A DNA stretch of 64,000 nt from Anoxybacillus sp. J5B_2022 (GCF_026847645.1 NZ_JAPSMC010000006.1:1-64000), one strand, 5' to 3'. Shown: positions 24,170 through 32,424, counted from the first letter of the stretch. Notes: a model not told the origin generated them from the sequence alone. Numbers and translations are program-made.

Positions 24170-24750
24170 CGTTCTCGCCCCTCCCATCGCTCCATTGTCG
24201 ACATCAGTGTAAATCCACCGCCAAACGGTACCGTCCATTCCCAAAACGACTTTGCCATCGGTGCATAACGTTCTAACACATAGCGAATCGGCCCGCCATG
24301 CGTCACGATCACTACGTGCGAAGCCGAACATCGTTTAGCAAGCGCAATCGTTCCCATCAGCGCCTTTTCGATTCGGGCTTGGAAATCGCGATAATGTTCT
24401 CCGTTAGGCGGAGCGGTAGAAAACGGCGAGTCGAGCCACTCGCTGTACTCTTTTACTTCTTTCAACTCCGCAAACGTTTTTCCTTCCCACTCGCCAAAAT
24501 TTATTTCGCGCCATTCGCGCATCGTATAAACAGGAACAGCTAAATGACCGAGCAACGATGCGCACGTTTGCCGACAACGCTGTAAATCGCTTGTCACCAT
24601 GAGATCAATACGAGCATCGAGGGAAACACTCCGCAGCCGACGAATTTCTTGCTCCGGCAGCGGAACATCCGTAAAACCGATATAACGTTTTTCCTCGTTT
24701 TCTTTCGTCATGCCGTGACGAAGAAAGGTAAGAGCCAAAGGATGAACCAT
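24094..24750 (-). CDS. cobC: Histidine phosphatase, alpha-ribazole phosphatase type (CobC)
   Basis: The 218-residue protein has the catalytic RHG motif (LTFLRHGMT), the ERYIGF-like segment KRYIGFTDVPLP, REINFGEWEGKT and the second histidine in VTHGG. In the cobalamin operon the expected job is removal of the 5'-phosphate from alpha-ribazole-phosphate or adenosylcobalamin-5'-phosphate, the last step of nucleotide-loop assembly. The ATG at 24748-24750 has GGAGGT 6 nt upstream. Its 5' end overlaps cobS by 43 bp, and its 3' end overlaps the CobU-like gene by 76 bp. Confidence 0.88.
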   Translation of the reverse strand: MVHPLALTFLRHGMTKENEEKRYIGFTDVPLPEQEIRRLRSVSLDARIDLMVTSDLQRCRQTCASLLGHLAVPVYTMREWREINFGEWEGKTFAELKEVKEYSEWLDSPFSTAPPNGEHYRDFQARIEKALMGTIALAKRCSASHVVIVTHGGPIRYVLERYAPMAKSFWEWTVPFGGGFTLMSTMERWEGRERCISLSEVRFKGRENGCMSTTDLRK

Positions 24751-25481
24751 AGCCACACCTCCGTTCCTTCGACAAATGCGCCGAGCATATCGCCGGTAAT
24801 GCCGCCGAACTGCCGTTCGTAAAACGAACGCGCGCCTAGCAAACTAAAAAAAGCACCGATCGCAAGTAAAATCGTTTCGACAGGACGAACGACGCTAAAG
24901 CCTGCTATCCCTATACTTAACAAAACGATAATAAAGCGAGCATCCCCTTTCGTCACATGTTCGCGAAACGCCGCTGCCATCCCTGTCGGCTTTGCCAACT
25001 TCCCATAGAGCAACAAAAGCGACATAAACGACCGGGAAAAAAACGGTACAACGATAAATACAACCGGCGCTACGTGCTGATGCATTACCTCATATAAAAA
25101 GACGAACCGAAACGAAAGAAGAAAAATAATCGATAAAACTGCAAACGCTCCAACGCGTGAATCTTTCATAATGTCGAGCCTGCGCTCTTTATCCCGATAA
25201 GAAAAAAACGCATCGCTGACGTCCATCCAACCGTCCGCATGCAAGCCCCCCGATAAGAAAATCGCCAAAAACAAAAGGGAAAGCGAAAGAAACAAAGGCG
25301 ATACCGGTGTTTGTACGAAAAGCCAATAAATAATCGCTTGCACGCTGCCAACCAATACGCCAACAACAGGAAACATTCGAACGGACCAGCGCGCGGTTTT
25401 CGCTTCCCACGGAACTTCTTTTCCTAGCGGAAAAACGGTTAAAAACTGAAGTGCCAAACATAGCCCGTGCCATATCATCAT
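24708..25481 (-). CDS. cobS: Adenosylcobinamide-GDP ribazoletransferase (cobalamin synthase) CobS
   Basis: CobS joins adenosylcobinamide-GDP and alpha-ribazole (or its phosphate) at the membrane. The 257-residue protein is mostly membrane helices and has the family hallmarks: LALQFLTVFPLG, SGGLHADGWMDVSDAFFS, DIMKDSRVGAFAVL and GGITGDMLGAFVEGTE. The frame is open far upstream, but ATG at 25479-25481 overlaps the cobU stop (ATGA) and gives the normal N-terminus. The 3' end overlaps cobC by 43 bp. Confidence 0.95.
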   Translation of the reverse strand: MMIWHGLCLALQFLTVFPLGKEVPWEAKTARWSVRMFPVVGVLVGSVQAIIYWLFVQTPVSPLFLSLSLLFLAIFLSGGLHADGWMDVSDAFFSYRDKERRLDIMKDSRVGAFAVLSIIFLLSFRFVFLYEVMHQHVAPVVFIVVPFFSRSFMSLLLLYGKLAKPTGMAAAFREHVTKGDARFIIVLLSIGIAGFSVVRPVETILLAIGAFFSLLGARSFYERQFGGITGDMLGAFVEGTEVWLWFILWLLPFFVTA

Positions 25482-26038
25482 AAGCAATTGTCCCCCTTTT
25501 TCACAATCGGGATGCCATGTTGCACAACGATGGCGCATGAAGCGAGCTGAACAATGCGCTGGTGGAGCCAGCCGAGCATTTTCATAAAATGATATGTTCC
25601 TATATCTTGCGGAACACCGCCGAAAAAAACTTCGTTTGACACGATAACAACCGCTTTCGTAACGGTGGCGAGTTGCGTGATCGTGGTCAACATTTGCTCC
25701 GCCTTTTGTCGGCAATATGTTTCGTTTTCCCAGCCTTGTTCATGAAACAGTTCGTTTGCCAACCAATTCGTCAAACAGTCGAGCAAAATAACATCTTCTG
25801 AGCGAAACTGACCGGTGAGTTCATGCACATTGCGCGGCTGCTCCCACGTCACCCATTGGATTGGCTGCAAGCGGCGTTCTTGTTGATGGCGAATGACGCG
25901 TTCTCTTATTTCGTCGTCGGTCACGTTCGCTGTGGCGATGTAATGAACCGCACCTCGACGCAAAGCTAACGACCGGACGCAGCGCTCTGCTACCCCACTT
26001 TTTCCGCTGCGCACGCCGCCGCTAATAAAGACGATCAT
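25478..26038 (-). CDS. cobU: Adenosylcobinamide kinase / guanylyltransferase CobU
   Basis: The 186-residue bifunctional enzyme phosphorylates adenosylcobinamide and then transfers GMP to it. It begins with the P-loop FISGGVRSGKS, has the YIATA and RHQQER segments (the histidine that receives GMP lies here), LLDCLTNWLAN and VVIVSNEVFFGGVPQD. The usual NEVGxGIVP motif is altered to NEVFFGGVP. The ATG at 26036-26038 overlaps the cobD stop (ATGA) and has AAGGTGG upstream. It is a complete, canonical CobU, in contrast to the shorter CobU-like protein nearby. Confidence 0.94.
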   Translation of the reverse strand: MIVFISGGVRSGKSGVAERCVRSLALRRGAVHYIATANVTDDEIRERVIRHQQERRLQPIQWVTWEQPRNVHELTGQFRSEDVILLDCLTNWLANELFHEQGWENETYCRQKAEQMLTTITQLATVTKAVVIVSNEVFFGGVPQDIGTYHFMKMLGWLHQRIVQLASCAIVVQHGIPIVKKGDNCL

Positions 26039-27105
26039 GGCAGCCACCTTGTTAAGAAAGATAGTAGCCGGTCGTTTTCCTCTTTTGTTTTAACGGCAAA
26101 GCGCAAATAACGACCGTCGAGGCCACGAAAATTGGTTGTATGGCGCGGAACAAGACCTTCTCTTAACAAGTCGTACAATAGCGCTTCCGCCGATTGATGA
26201 AGCGGCCGCAACAAATAAAAATTGGCAACCGATGGCGAAACGTAATATCCTGCTTTCCGCAATAAAGACGTCACCCGCTCGCGTTCACGAGCAATCCTCG
26301 AGCGCGTATGTGCCACAAACTCGTTCATTGTCAAAAAATGGAGCGCCAGCTGTTGCGCCACTCGGCTTGTACTCCACGCCGGCTGCAGCGCTTTTAGTTT
26401 TTGGACAATCGTTTCGTTCGCTGCTACATAGCCGATGCGCGCCCCCGCTAAATGATAGATTTTTGTTAACGAACGAACGACGATAAGATGGGCAAACGAT
26501 GAAATCCACGGCAATGCTGTATACCCATCGTCCCAAAAATGATAGAACGCCTCATCAATGACAACAAACGTTCCCCGCTCATCTGCTGCCTGCAACAGCG
26601 AATAGAACTGTTCTTTATCCATCGTCGTGCCAGTTGGGTTATTCGGCTGGCAAAGAAATAAGACGTCGATTTGCTCGAGCAAATCAAATAGCTCCGACAT
26701 TTCATGCATCCAACCACTTTCTTCTGTCGAAACAACCGACTTTACTACGCATCCATTTGCCACGCACGCCCGACGATATTCAGAAAACGTCGGCTCTACT
26801 ATGCCGATACGTTTCCCGGAAAATAATCGGGCGAGTAAATCAATGCATTGCGACGCCCCATTGCCGACGAAAATATGCTCGTCAGAAAGCTGTTCTATCT
26901 GTGCAAGCGCGCGAATTAATTCTTTCGCCTCTGGATCGGGGTATTCGCTTGCCCAACGACAAAAATCCGCCTGCGAAGGCCAAAGCGAAAGCGGCAACGT
27001 ATACGGGTTCGTATTCACGCTAAAATCAAGCAGCCGCTCAGGAAGCGGTAAACCGATTATTTCATAGAAACGGTGCGGATTTGCCCCGTGCAATGGCCAA
27101 TTCAA
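26035..27105 (-). CDS. cobD: L-threonine-O-3-phosphate decarboxylase CobD
   Basis: This 356-residue class I/II aminotransferase-fold enzyme makes (R)-1-aminopropan-2-ol phosphate, the linker of the nucleotide loop. Visible motifs are HGANPHRFYE and LLDFSVNTNPYTLP at the N-terminus, CQPNNPTGT, VIDEAFYHF and the PLP lysine in SLTKIYHLAGARIGY. The start is TTG at 27103-27105 with GGGGGG 7 nt upstream. It overlaps the end of cbiB by 44 bp. Histidinol-phosphate aminotransferase is the close relative it could be mistaken for, but the operon context decides for CobD. Confidence 0.92.
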   Translation of the reverse strand: MNWPLHGANPHRFYEIIGLPLPERLLDFSVNTNPYTLPLSLWPSQADFCRWASEYPDPEAKELIRALAQIEQLSDEHIFVGNGASQCIDLLARLFSGKRIGIVEPTFSEYRRACVANGCVVKSVVSTEESGWMHEMSELFDLLEQIDVLFLCQPNNPTGTTMDKEQFYSLLQAADERGTFVVIDEAFYHFWDDGYTALPWISSFAHLIVVRSLTKIYHLAGARIGYVAANETIVQKLKALQPAWSTSRVAQQLALHFLTMNEFVAHTRSRIARERERVTSLLRKAGYYVSPSVANFYLLRPLHQSAEALLYDLLREGLVPRHTTNFRGLDGRYLRFAVKTKEENDRLLSFLTRWLP

Positions 27106-28033
27106 CGATCATCCCCCCTATTAACAGCAGTAAAACAAACGCAAACAAAGTTCGCCACATAACGGAAACCGCTTGACGAATATGCTCTTTCGTTAGCGCA
27201 TGCACGGCATCGCCAATTTTCGGACGCTCCGATATAACCCCTCCGTATGTATTCGTTCCGCCAAGCTGCACACCTAAAATCGCTGCCATCGCCGCTTCCC
27301 CCCAGCCGCTGTTTGGGCTTGGGTGCTTACAGGCATCGCGCAATAGTAGCCGAGCGTGGCGGCGGAGCGAACGGCTGTTAGCCAAAAGCATCACCCATGC
27401 CGTCAATCGAGCAGGCACGTAATTTAACACATCGTCCAATCGTGCGGACGCCCAGCCAAACTCGCGGTACGTTTCATTTTTATACCCGAGCATCGAATCG
27501 CACGTATTGATCGCGCGATAGACAAGTGCGAGCGGCGCGCCGCCGATGAGCGCATAAAAAAGCGGAGCGGTAACCCCGTCGCTTGTATTTTCCGCCACCG
27601 TTTCGACACAGGCACGGACGATTTCCGGCTCATCGAGCGCTTCCGTATCGCGGCCGACAATCATGCTCAGTTCTTTCCGCGCCGTTTGAATTTCCCCTTT
27701 TTCAAGCGGAACGAGTACGCCCCATGCCGCTTCTCGCAAACTTTTTGCTGCAATTGTCGTAAAAATACACACCGCTTCGACGATGACCCCAAACACCGTC
27801 GATAGCCGGTAGCTTAGCGCAACAAGCGCAAAGCTGAGCGCGTAAACAATACCGATTACGACGATTACCGCCAAAATCCCTTTCATCCGCCGAGCACGCC
27901 CTTTATTGAGGCGACGGTCAAGCGCGGCAATAAGCGCCCCCATTCCTCGCACGGGATGCGGCAACCAGCGCGGGTCGCCGATGAATCCATCAAGGATGAC
28001 CGCACCAACAATCGCGTATAAATGATAAATCAT
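27062..28033 (-). CDS. cbiB: Adenosylcobinamide-phosphate synthase CbiB
   Basis: CbiB attaches aminopropanol phosphate to adenosylcobyric acid at the membrane. The 323-residue protein starts with several membrane helices and has DGFIGDPRWLPHPVRGMG, the ETVAENTSDGVTAPLFYAL motif, YRAINTCDSMLGYKN and PSPNSGWGEAAMA, all diagnostic. The ATG overlaps the upstream stop (ATGA). Together with CbiZ upstream and CobD it rebuilds the side chain after the original one has been cut off. Confidence 0.96.
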   Translation of the reverse strand: MIYHLYAIVGAVILDGFIGDPRWLPHPVRGMGALIAALDRRLNKGRARRMKGILAVIVVIGIVYALSFALVALSYRLSTVFGVIVEAVCIFTTIAAKSLREAAWGVLVPLEKGEIQTARKELSMIVGRDTEALDEPEIVRACVETVAENTSDGVTAPLFYALIGGAPLALVYRAINTCDSMLGYKNETYREFGWASARLDDVLNYVPARLTAWVMLLANSRSLRRHARLLLRDACKHPSPNSGWGEAAMAAILGVQLGGTNTYGGVISERPKIGDAVHALTKEHIRQAVSVMWRTLFAFVLLLLIGGMIVELAIARGKSAPFL

Positions 28034-29511
28034 CGGCGCTCCCCTTTCCGCTTTTCATAGTTTCGTAACGCTTGGATTGTCGCTTCATATACCGCACGGC
28101 CGATCGCTTTTCCAAGCGGTGTCGCTGACCCCGCGTACGCGTATTCTGTCCCTGATTGCGACGCGGCGATGGCGATGCAGTCGGTCGATGTGCCAGTAGC
28201 GGTCGTGTTCGTCGCCGGATCAACTACTCCTTCATCGCTCAGCGCTTTCGTTTTCGCTTCCGTCGCCGTCATGACCGCCTGCACAAACGCCGCATCTGTC
28301 AACGATCCGTCAATGAAAATCATCGTATTAATCGTACCGACCGATGAAGAAGCGTTTTGCTGCCATGCTTTCGTGACATCGACCGCATTGCCGACGCCAG
28401 CCGTCACCATTACACATAAGGAAACGCCGCTATCTTTTTCGTAAACAAACGCGGCGTCTTCGACATAGACCGCCGTCATCATGCCAATCGTTTGTTGCAC
28501 ATCAAACGAGCGCTCGCGCAAATATTGTTTCATTTCCGCTTCCGGGTCACTAGAAGTGTATTGTTTCGGCACATGGCGATTGACAAAATAATTCGCCCAT
28601 TGAAAACCGGCACCAACGACGGCAGAAGAGAGCACTTTAAACGGCTTCGGCGTCGTTACAACCATTTGTTCGTCCGTTGTCGTCACAGTAAGCGCAGACA
28701 GCGTCTCGCCTACGTCCGTTCGTTCGATACGGGGCAGAAATGTCAAAAGCGGTGCCGGTAATACCGGATGTGCTTGCCGACGCACCGCTGCACCAAACAC
28801 GCGCTGGATGGTCGTTTCTTCGATTAGCTTACTAGGCTCGCCAATCCCAACAAGTTTACCTTCATGAAGCAAAAGCAGGCGATCGCAATATACACTTGCT
28901 AAATTCATATCGTGAAAAATCGCCACTACCGTCAATCGTTTTTCGTTCGTCCATTGTTTCAGCTGATCGAGCAAATGCACTTGTTGGGCAATATCCATAT
29001 GATTCGTCGGCTCGTCTAATAGCAACAAACTCGGCTCTTGAGCGAGCGCCCGCGCTAAATAGACGCGCTGACGTTCTCCTCCGCTCAAACGGTCGATCGA
29101 TTGCTGCTGTTTTGTAAGTAAGCCGGTTTTGGCCAATGCCGCATGAACCGCCTGTTCATCCGCATCTGTCCATTCAGGAAGCAGCCCGCTTTGATAGGCA
29201 TAGCGCCCGAGTTCCACCGTTTCTTTCACCGTATAACCAAACGCGGCTTCAGCGCTTTGCGGCAAAACAGCGACAAAGCGCGCCAACTGTTTTGGCGAAA
29301 GCGAAGCAAGCGGCGTTCCGTTGAGCGTGATTGTGCCTTCTTGCAACGGCAGTTCTTTACTTAACAGCTTTAACAACGTCGTTTTTCCGCTGCCGTTCGG
29401 TCCTAAAATGCCGAAAAATTCCCCTTTTTCGACAGAAAACGTCACACGTTGCAGCACTTGGCTGTTATCGTACCGATAAGATAGATCGTTGACTTGTAGC
29501 ATCTTTCTCAC
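28030..29511 (-). CDS. BtuD-CbiZ fusion: corrinoid ABC ATPase with adenosylcobinamide amidohydrolase
   Basis: The 493-residue protein has two parts. Residues 1-260 are an ABC ATPase: Walker A GPNGSGKTT (37-45), signature LSGGERQR, Walker B LLLLDEP and FHDMN. Residues about 285-485 are a CbiZ domain (VLSSAVVGAGFQWANYFVNRHVP, GMMTAVYVEDAAF, MVTAGVGNAVDV, GTINTMIFIDGSLTDAA, TSTDCIAIA), which cleaves the aminopropanol side chain of adenosylcobinamide to yield adenosylcobyric acid. Import energy and remodelling are thus on one chain. The GTG start overlaps the btuC stop (GTGA) and has only a weak ribosome site; an ATG lies 9 nt later. Confidence 0.93.
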   Translation of the reverse strand: MRKMLQVNDLSYRYDNSQVLQRVTFSVEKGEFFGILGPNGSGKTTLLKLLSKELPLQEGTITLNGTPLASLSPKQLARFVAVLPQSAEAAFGYTVKETVELGRYAYQSGLLPEWTDADEQAVHAALAKTGLLTKQQQSIDRLSGGERQRVYLARALAQEPSLLLLDEPTNHMDIAQQVHLLDQLKQWTNEKRLTVVAIFHDMNLASVYCDRLLLLHEGKLVGIGEPSKLIEETTIQRVFGAAVRRQAHPVLPAPLLTFLPRIERTDVGETLSALTVTTTDEQMVVTTPKPFKVLSSAVVGAGFQWANYFVNRHVPKQYTSSDPEAEMKQYLRERSFDVQQTIGMMTAVYVEDAAFVYEKDSGVSLCVMVTAGVGNAVDVTKAWQQNASSSVGTINTMIFIDGSLTDAAFVQAVMTATEAKTKALSDEGVVDPATNTTATGTSTDCIAIAASQSGTEYAYAGSATPLGKAIGRAVYEATIQALRNYEKRKGERR

Positions 29512-30548
29512 GTCTTTCTTTTCAAAAATAAATAGGCAAACAACGGGGCGCCGATCAGTGCCGTAATGACGCCAATCGGCAATTCCCGTGGCGAAATAAT
29601 CGTTCTCGCGGCTAAATCTGCTAGCACTAAAAACGCGCCACCGTATAAAAGCGACAGCGGCAAAAGGAGGCGATGGTTCGGTCCGATCACCAGTCGAACC
29701 ATATGCGGAACGACTAAACCAACAAAGCCGATCGCACCGGAAACAGCGACTGCCGCGCCCGTCAATAGCGATGCGCCGGTTAAAATCAAAAGTTTGCGCT
29801 TTGCGACGTTGACACCGATATGGGCCGCGACCGTTTCGCCGAAGGCAAACGCGTTCAGTTCACGGCTATTTACGATGAGCAATACGCTACCGATAAGAAA
29901 AAACGGAGCGATCATAAGCGTGTAATTCCAGCCGCGCATCGCTACACTTCCCATGAGCCAGCCTATTATTTGCCGCAGTTCTTCGCCCGTTAACGCGATC
30001 ATTAAGGAAATCAAGGCACTAAAAAATGCGCTAAAAATAATGCCGGTTAATATAATCGTTTCAACCGAAAGACGTCGGTCCACTTTTCTAGCGAACAAAA
30101 GCACGAGAAAAAGGGTAGCCATTCCGAAAACGATGCTCACAAACGGCAACGTAAAAGTGCCAAGCCACGGCCATTGCCAATGGAAGAACAGAACGATGAC
30201 CGCGCCAACGGAAGCGCCGGATGAAACGCCGAGCGTGTACGGATCAGCCAACGGATTTTTTAGCAATCCTTGAAATGCTGCACCGGCAAGCGAAAGGGAT
30301 GCGCCGACGAAAAAAGCGAGGACGACGCGCGGCAGACGAATCGCTAAAACGATTTGTACAAGATTGTCTGGAATATGGTGTTTACTTGCCATTCCTATTT
30401 GCGACAAAAAAATGTCGATAATAGTAGAAAAGGGAATCGATAGAGCGCCTATCGATATCCCTAATAACATCGCTATAATCACTATAAAAATAGCAATCGC
30501 ATAAACTGCCGCATTACTTAAAGACGTCCGGATAAATGACTTTCGCAA
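29508..30548 (-). CDS. btuC: Corrinoid ABC transporter permease BtuC
   Basis: The 346-residue FecCD-family permease has about ten membrane helices and the family signatures LPRVVLAFFVGASLSLAGAAFQ, NPLADPYTLGVSSGASVGA and GAIGFVGLVVPHMVR (the loop that meets the ATPase). It imports cobalamin or cobinamide with BtuF and the BtuD domain. The start is TTG at 30546-30548, inside the end of btuF (35-bp overlap), with GAGG very close upstream; no better start is seen. Because of the riboswitch and neighbours it is called a corrinoid rather than siderophore permease. Confidence 0.92.
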   Translation of the reverse strand: MRKSFIRTSLSNAAVYAIAIFIVIIAMLLGISIGALSIPFSTIIDIFLSQIGMASKHHIPDNLVQIVLAIRLPRVVLAFFVGASLSLAGAAFQGLLKNPLADPYTLGVSSGASVGAVIVLFFHWQWPWLGTFTLPFVSIVFGMATLFLVLLFARKVDRRLSVETIILTGIIFSAFFSALISLMIALTGEELRQIIGWLMGSVAMRGWNYTLMIAPFFLIGSVLLIVNSRELNAFAFGETVAAHIGVNVAKRKLLILTGASLLTGAAVAVSGAIGFVGLVVPHMVRLVIGPNHRLLLPLSLLYGGAFLVLADLAARTIISPRELPIGVITALIGAPLFAYLFLKRKT

Positions 30549-31476
30549 GTTCCTCTACTCCTTCGACAAGTCGTGGACCTGGGCGCGATACTAAGTCGGA
30601 GTTGACGTCATACACCCGTTTGTTTTTAATCGCTGGAACGTCTTTCCAAGCCGGGCGCGCCAACACTTGGTTGACGGCATCTTTTACATAGTAGCCGTAT
30701 GTCGTAATAATGACGTCTGGGTTTAGCGCAACGGCTTTTTCTTCGGTGAACATCGGCCACCCTTCTTGGTCACCGGCTACGTTTTTCGCTTGAATCGCTT
30801 GCAACATATCATCAATAAATGTCCCTTTGCCAGCTGTATAAATTTCTGGCGCTGGTGATACTTCTACCCATACTTTCACTGGCTGTTTTACGTTTTTCGC
30901 TTTTTCCTTTATTTCTTCTAACTTCGTTTTCATATGATCAACGATTTCATTCGCTTTTTCTGTCGTGCCGGTTGCTTTGCCGATCAGTTCAATTGAATGA
31001 TACACATCATCGAACGATTTTGCATCATTCACGACAAGTACGGTAATGCCCGCGTCTTTTAGCTGTTTTAGCCCATCTTTCGAGTTATGGGCGCTCGAAG
31101 CGTGAGCAAGCACTAAGTCTGGTTTTAAAGAAATAATTTTTTCGACGTTAAATTCCATACCGCCGATTTTTTCTTTGTTTTTCACATCTTCTGGATAGTT
31201 ATCAAAATCGCTCACGCCAACAATTTTGTCCCCTAATCCTAGCGCATAAGCGATTTCCGTATTGCTTGGAATGAGCGAGACGATTTTTTTCGGCTCGGCT
31301 TTGATCGTAACGTCCTCGCCTAAGCCGTCTTTTACCGTTACTGGGAACACCGCTTTCGTTTCTTGTTTCGCGTTCGATTCACTCGTTTGTTTGCTTGTGT
31401 CGTTGCCGCACGCAGCGATCAAGCCGAGCGTCAGCACAAAAACAACGAGCAGCGCGTAATGCTTCCACTGTTTCAT
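30514..31476 (-). CDS. btuF: Corrinoid-binding lipoprotein BtuF
   Basis: The 320-residue solute-binding lipoprotein has a signal peptide ending in the lipobox LIAAC (C23) and a class III binding fold: VTVKDGLGEDVTIKAEPKKIVSLIPSNTEIAYALG, then KPDLVLA and a C-terminal ARPAWKDVPAIKNKRVYDV. It captures cobalamin or cobinamide outside the membrane. The ATG at 31474-31476 has a perfect AGGAGGAG; a longer frame upstream (to 31521) lies over the riboswitch terminator and is rejected. It is the first gene behind the riboswitch. Confidence 0.95.
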   Translation of the reverse strand: MKQWKHYALLVVFVLTLGLIAACGNDTSKQTSESNAKQETKAVFPVTVKDGLGEDVTIKAEPKKIVSLIPSNTEIAYALGLGDKIVGVSDFDNYPEDVKNKEKIGGMEFNVEKIISLKPDLVLAHASSAHNSKDGLKQLKDAGITVLVVNDAKSFDDVYHSIELIGKATGTTEKANEIVDHMKTKLEEIKEKAKNVKQPVKVWVEVSPAPEIYTAGKGTFIDDMLQAIQAKNVAGDQEGWPMFTEEKAVALNPDVIITTYGYYVKDAVNQVLARPAWKDVPAIKNKRVYDVNSDLVSRPGPRLVEGVEELAKVIYPDVFK

Positions 31477-31503
31477 GTTTTCTCCTCCTGTATGTATGGT
31501 GTG

Positions 31504-31540
31504 AAAATTAAAAGCGCTCACTCCGGACGGAATGAGCGGG
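31504..31540 (-). terminator. Expression-platform terminator of the cobalamin riboswitch
   Basis: GCTCACTCC (31516-31524) pairs with GGAATGAGC (31529-31537) with one G-U pair. On the minus strand it is followed by CTTTTAATTTT, and the btuF Shine-Dalgarno begins about 15 nt later. Cobalamin binding should favour this terminator. Confidence 0.8.
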
Positions 31541-31612
31541 AAACGACATCATGCGGACATACTACACCCTTTGCCGTTTCGCCATCTCACTCCCCGAAGA
31601 TAGGAAACTTAC

Positions 31613-31774
31613 GCAAAAAAGGCAGGTCTACTGACTCATGCTTCCTCCTACTTTGAACCTTCCCATACGACCTTGCCGTACAGTGGTGATTTCATTTCGT
31701 CTGCATTTACAGTTGCGGGGACAGTTCTGGACTTGCACCAGATTCCCTATTAAGTCTTTCGACACCTTTTTTGC
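31613..31774 (-). ncRNA. Cobalamin riboswitch aptamer
   Basis: On the minus strand the segment contains GGTGCAAGTCC, CCGCAACTGT, CACCACTGTA, GTATGGGAAGG and the B12 box AGTCAGTAGACCTGCC, in the right order and spacing. The outer P1 stem is GCAAAAAAGG/CCTTTTTTGC (31613-31622 with 31765-31774). It lies upstream of btuF and, with the terminator at 31504-31540, should shut off the whole transport and salvage operon when cobalamin is abundant. The stretch 31541-31612 is the linker to the expression platform; 31775-31860 holds only AT-rich promoter-like DNA, including CAATTGT and ACAATTG in inverted orientation. Confidence 0.95.
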
Positions 31775-31860
31775 TTTGTATGCAATTGTATAAAATAATC
31801 GAACAATTGACAGTTATAATATTAAAGGAAGTGGCTTTGTTTGGCAATAAAAAATGTCCT

Positions 31861-32031
31861 TTATTTTCTCTCTTTTTTTCTTGCGAATACAAAAAAGAAA
31901 ATAAAGGCAAGCAGCGATAAAACGAATAATGTTGCTTTTTTCAAGCTGTTATTTTCATAAAATCCTATCCCTTGCACAATGGTTTGGATCGAAAAAACGA
32001 TTGCTAAGAAAAAATACGTTTTTTTGCTCAT
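31861..32031 (-). CDS. 56-residue membrane protein
   Basis: A short gene encodes MSKKTYFFLAIVFSIQTIVQ followed by a polar turn and a second hydrophobic helix (TLFVLSLLAFIFFFVFA), ending RKKKERK. The two helices and basic ends make a small membrane hairpin. AAAGGTG lies 4-5 nt before the ATG at 32029-32031. No family is recognised. A MITE begins 37 bp upstream of its target duplication, so its promoter region has been altered. Confidence 0.6.
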   Translation of the reverse strand: MSKKTYFFLAIVFSIQTIVQGIGFYENNSLKKATLFVLSLLAFIFFFVFARKKERK

Positions 32032-32067
32032 CGCACACCTTTTAATGGTATTTTATGGTATAATAAT

Positions 32068-32226
32068 AAAAAATAGGTTCATCACCACAACATGTACTTG
32101 ACAAGCGGGGGATTTTCTTGAGCCGCCGTGTACGAAAAATCTGATTTACTGATTTTTCCTTATAAGCACAGAGAAGGCGTGTTCTGAAATAGTCAAGTAC
32201 AACTTTCGGTGAAGAGCCAAAAAATA
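32068..32226. mobile_element. 143-bp MITE with ISL3-like ends and 8-bp target duplication
   Basis: The element covers 32076-32218. The left end GGTTCATCACC...TGTACTTGAC and the right end, read inverted, GGCTCTTCACC...TGTACTTGAC agree at 21 of 27 positions, including 10 perfect inner bases. Perfect 8-bp direct repeats AAAAAATA flank it (32068-32075 and 32219-32226). GG-starting ends and an 8-bp duplication are typical of ISL3-family insertions. It has no coding capacity and needs a transposase in trans. Its right duplication directly abuts the Shine-Dalgarno of the next gene. Confidence 0.82.
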
Positions 32227-32238
32227 GGAGGTGAACCC

Positions 32239-32424
32239 GTGGGCTGGATCGTGCTGATTGGCAGTCTGCTTGCTTTAGGCTTTTTGGTCGATCGAGTAGC
32301 GAAAAAGCGAAACATCCAAATCCATCCGAAAGAAGGAGCGAAAAACGCATCGGATGCTGAGCGAATTTATGTAGAAACGTATTTGCACCATCAACGAGAG
32401 TCGAATAGCCATCCTTTTTTATAG
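32239..32424 (+). CDS. 61-residue membrane-anchored protein, function unknown
   Basis: The protein MGWIVLIGSLLALGFLVDRV continues with a hydrophilic tail (AKKRNIQIHPKEGAKNASDAERIYVETYLHHQRES). One N-terminal membrane helix and a cytoplasmic tail are predicted. The GTG start (32239-32241) has a perfect AGGAGGTGA. I know no function. The MITE now forms its 5' leader, so its transcription may start inside the MITE or be read through it. Confidence 0.75.
   Translation: MGWIVLIGSLLALGFLVDRVAKKRNIQIHPKEGAKNASDAERIYVETYLHHQRESNSHPFL

Noticed and set aside
28030-31476. Siderophore (iron) uptake as the role of the ABC genes
   Set aside because: FecCD-type permeases and class III binding proteins serve both iron and B12, but the cobalamin riboswitch, the CbiZ fusion and the downstream genes decide for corrinoids.
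31477-31521. Longer N-terminus of BtuF
   Set aside because: It would begin inside the riboswitch terminator; the ATG at 31474-31476 has a perfect ribosome site and starts the signal peptide.
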